Shown: piece after piece, positions 62,918-64,000 of the stretch
How the letters are laid out: the number at the start of each line of letters is the position of its first letter
Position numbering within the stretch: the first letter of the stretch is position 1
Assembly (NCBI RefSeq): GCF_901482695.1
Contig: NZ_LR590484.1
Coordinates: 4,774,001 to 4,838,000 of the forward strand
Origin: Sphingobacterium thalpophilum
GTDB taxonomy: Bacteria > Bacteroidota > Bacteroidia > Sphingobacteriales > Sphingobacteriaceae
Direction: 5' to 3'
DNA: 64,000 bases
The notes under the pieces: generated by a model
The model's input: the letters and a program-made list of their open reading frames with translations, nothing else
Databases searched by the model: none
Told to the model about the DNA's origin: nothing
Program-made: the position numbers and the translations under genes

Positions 62918-64000
62918 TTACAGAATGTTTTTCTTCACATTCGGAAGCAGTCCCGTGACAATGCCGATCAAGGGTAGGTAGGCACAGATGTTGAATACGT
63001 GTTCTATGGATGTGCGGTCTGCCAGCCAGCCTAATACAGCCGAGCCGATGCCTCCCATACCAAATGCCAGACCAAAAAAGAGGCCAGCAATCATTCCTAC
63101 TTTTCCTGGAATGAGTTCGGTGGCATATACTAAAATAGCTGAAAAAGCTGACGAGATGATCAGTCCAATTAAAATAGCTAGCAGAATTGTCAATTCCAAC
63201 CCTACATGCGGTAATAAGAGCGTAAAGGGCGCAGCTCCGAGGATAGAGATCCAGATAATGAGTTTACGTCCATAGCGATCTCCCAATGGCCCTCCCATGA
63301 TGGTCCCTGCAGCCACCGATGCAAGAAATATAAATAGGTAAACTTGTGACTCCTGTACCGATACATGGAATTTATTGATCAAATAGAAAGTGAAATAACT
63401 CGTCATTGAAGCCATGTAGAAATACTTCGAGAAAATCAAAACCAGGAGAACGACTAACGCAAACATTACTTTGGTCTTTGAAAGGCTTGGTTTGCGTGCA
63501 TCCGAAACAGCGAGGTTATCTTTGGGTTGCAGATGTATTTGATACCAGCTACCTACATACATTAAGATCAGAACTGCGATAATTGCCAGCACGCCAAATA
63601 CCCCTATATACTGTTGACCAAAAGGAATCACAATCAGTGCGACTAATAAAGGACCTATAGCACCACCGGCATTGCCACCAACCTGGAAAATTGATTGCGC
63701 AAGACCTTTTTTTCCCCCCGAAGCTAAATGAGCTACCCGTGATGCTTCCGGATGGAAAATAGAAGAGCCCATGCCAATAAGGCTCACTGACAATAAGATG
63801 TAAAAGAAATTAGATGCAAAGGAAATACAGATTAATCCAGCCAGGGAGAATAACATGCCTATCGCCAGTGATCGGGGGGTCGGTTTTTTATCCGTATATA
63901 AGCCGACAAAAGGCTGTAAAATAGATGCTGTTAACTGAAAAACTAAAGTAATAATACCGATCTGCGTAAAATTGAGCGCATAGTTCGACTTCAATAATGG
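62918..64000 (-). CDS. FSR-type major facilitator transporter, N-terminus missing
   Basis: The gene runs off the right edge; about 361 codons are visible. The reading continues past the first in-frame TTG as PLLKSNYALNFTQIGIITLV, which matches the first loop and second helix of fosmidomycin-resistance (FSR) carriers. Further signatures are GSSIFHPEASRVAHLASGGKKG and GGPLGDRYGRKLIIW. About 11 membrane helices are seen. It is an inner-membrane proton-coupled exporter, and the drug or metabolite cannot be told from this. Confidence 0.88.
   Translation of the reverse strand, partial: PLLKSNYALNFTQIGIITLVFQLTASILQPFVGLYTDKKPTPRSLAIGMLFSLAGLICISFASNFFYILLSVSLIGMGSSIFHPEASRVAHLASGGKKGLAQSIFQVGGNAGGAIGPLLVALIVIPFGQQYIGVFGVLAIIAVLILMYVGSWYQIHLQPKDNLAVSDARKPSLSKTKVMFALVVLLVLIFSKYFYMASMTSYFTFYLINKFHVSVQESQVYLFIFLASVAAGTIMGGPLGDRYGRKLIIWISILGAAPFTLLLPHVGLELTILLAILIGLIISSAFSAILVYATELIPGKVGMIAGLFFGLAFGMGGIGSAVLGWLADRTSIEHVFNICAYLPLIGIVTGLLPNVKKNIL

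Noticed and set aside
1..64000. CRISPR array, tRNA or rRNA genes, insertion sequences or prophage
   Set aside because: I scanned for regular repeats, cloverleaf-like segments, transposase motifs and phage structural genes and found none that I could support.

Overview
The window reads as chromosomal DNA of a Bacteroidota bacterium, most likely a Sphingobacterium-like member of the Sphingobacteriaceae. The evidence is a SusC/SusD pair, long-form urocanate hydratase, many Sec lipoproteins, moderate GC, A-rich leaders with few Shine-Dalgarno sites, and several promoters of the Bacteroidota type (TTTG, about 19 nt, TAnnTTTG). This assignment is inference from gene content; no rRNA or tRNA gene is visible.

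Layout. 1-2891: trehalose genes (a GH15 enzyme cut by the window edge and a fused OtsA-OtsB). 3145-4296: the SAH recycling pair nucleosidase-luxS. 4404-11589: a small monooxygenase-like gene, a LysR regulator and, divergently, the complete histidine utilisation operon hutHIUG. 11692-20116: a GNAT gene, an exonuclease/GIY-YIG fusion, an intergenic stretch with several terminators, a LOG-family gene, recR, a three-gene cassette of unknown function (DUF2236 oxygenase-like, an unknown, and a YgjP-like protein without its zinc site), a cytosine-deaminase-like amidohydrolase and a lipoprotein. 20117-25868: a long regulatory-looking spacer, rtcB, a ClC channel, a GyrI-like protein, a frameshifted DUF4256 gene and a DUF808 membrane protein. 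25922-35950: WG-repeat protein, aconitase, TlpA-like thioredoxin, metA, a small membrane protein, an M13 peptidase and an MFS carrier. 36108-40197: a 5'-nucleotidase divided over two overlapping genes, an Lrp/EamA operon with a clear promoter and operator, and a FUSC-like membrane protein. 40373-45967: a 983-residue FAD/Fe-S oxidoreductase, a lipoprotein, DUF763 and a small membrane protein. 46143-51842: a complete tripartite RND efflux operon. 51989-57038: AhpD-like, VOC, exported glutaminase, a GHL10-type glycosidase-like protein and a polysaccharide deacetylase. 57609-64000: susC, susD and an FSR-type MFS carrier cut by the window edge.

Most of the window is ordinary core metabolism, transport and stress function. 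The histidine operon yields glutamate and formamide. LuxS and the nucleosidase clear S-adenosylhomocysteine. Aconitase and MetA are central metabolism.

No defence island, CRISPR array, prophage or complete mobile element was seen. The parts that deserve a second look are the DUF2236/pseudo-YgjP cassette, the repeated ACGCA-N7-TGCGT dyads before rtcB, the operator set in the Lrp promoter, the A8 tract that breaks DUF4256, and two structured intergenic elements (near 13.7-14.3 kb and 55.9 kb).
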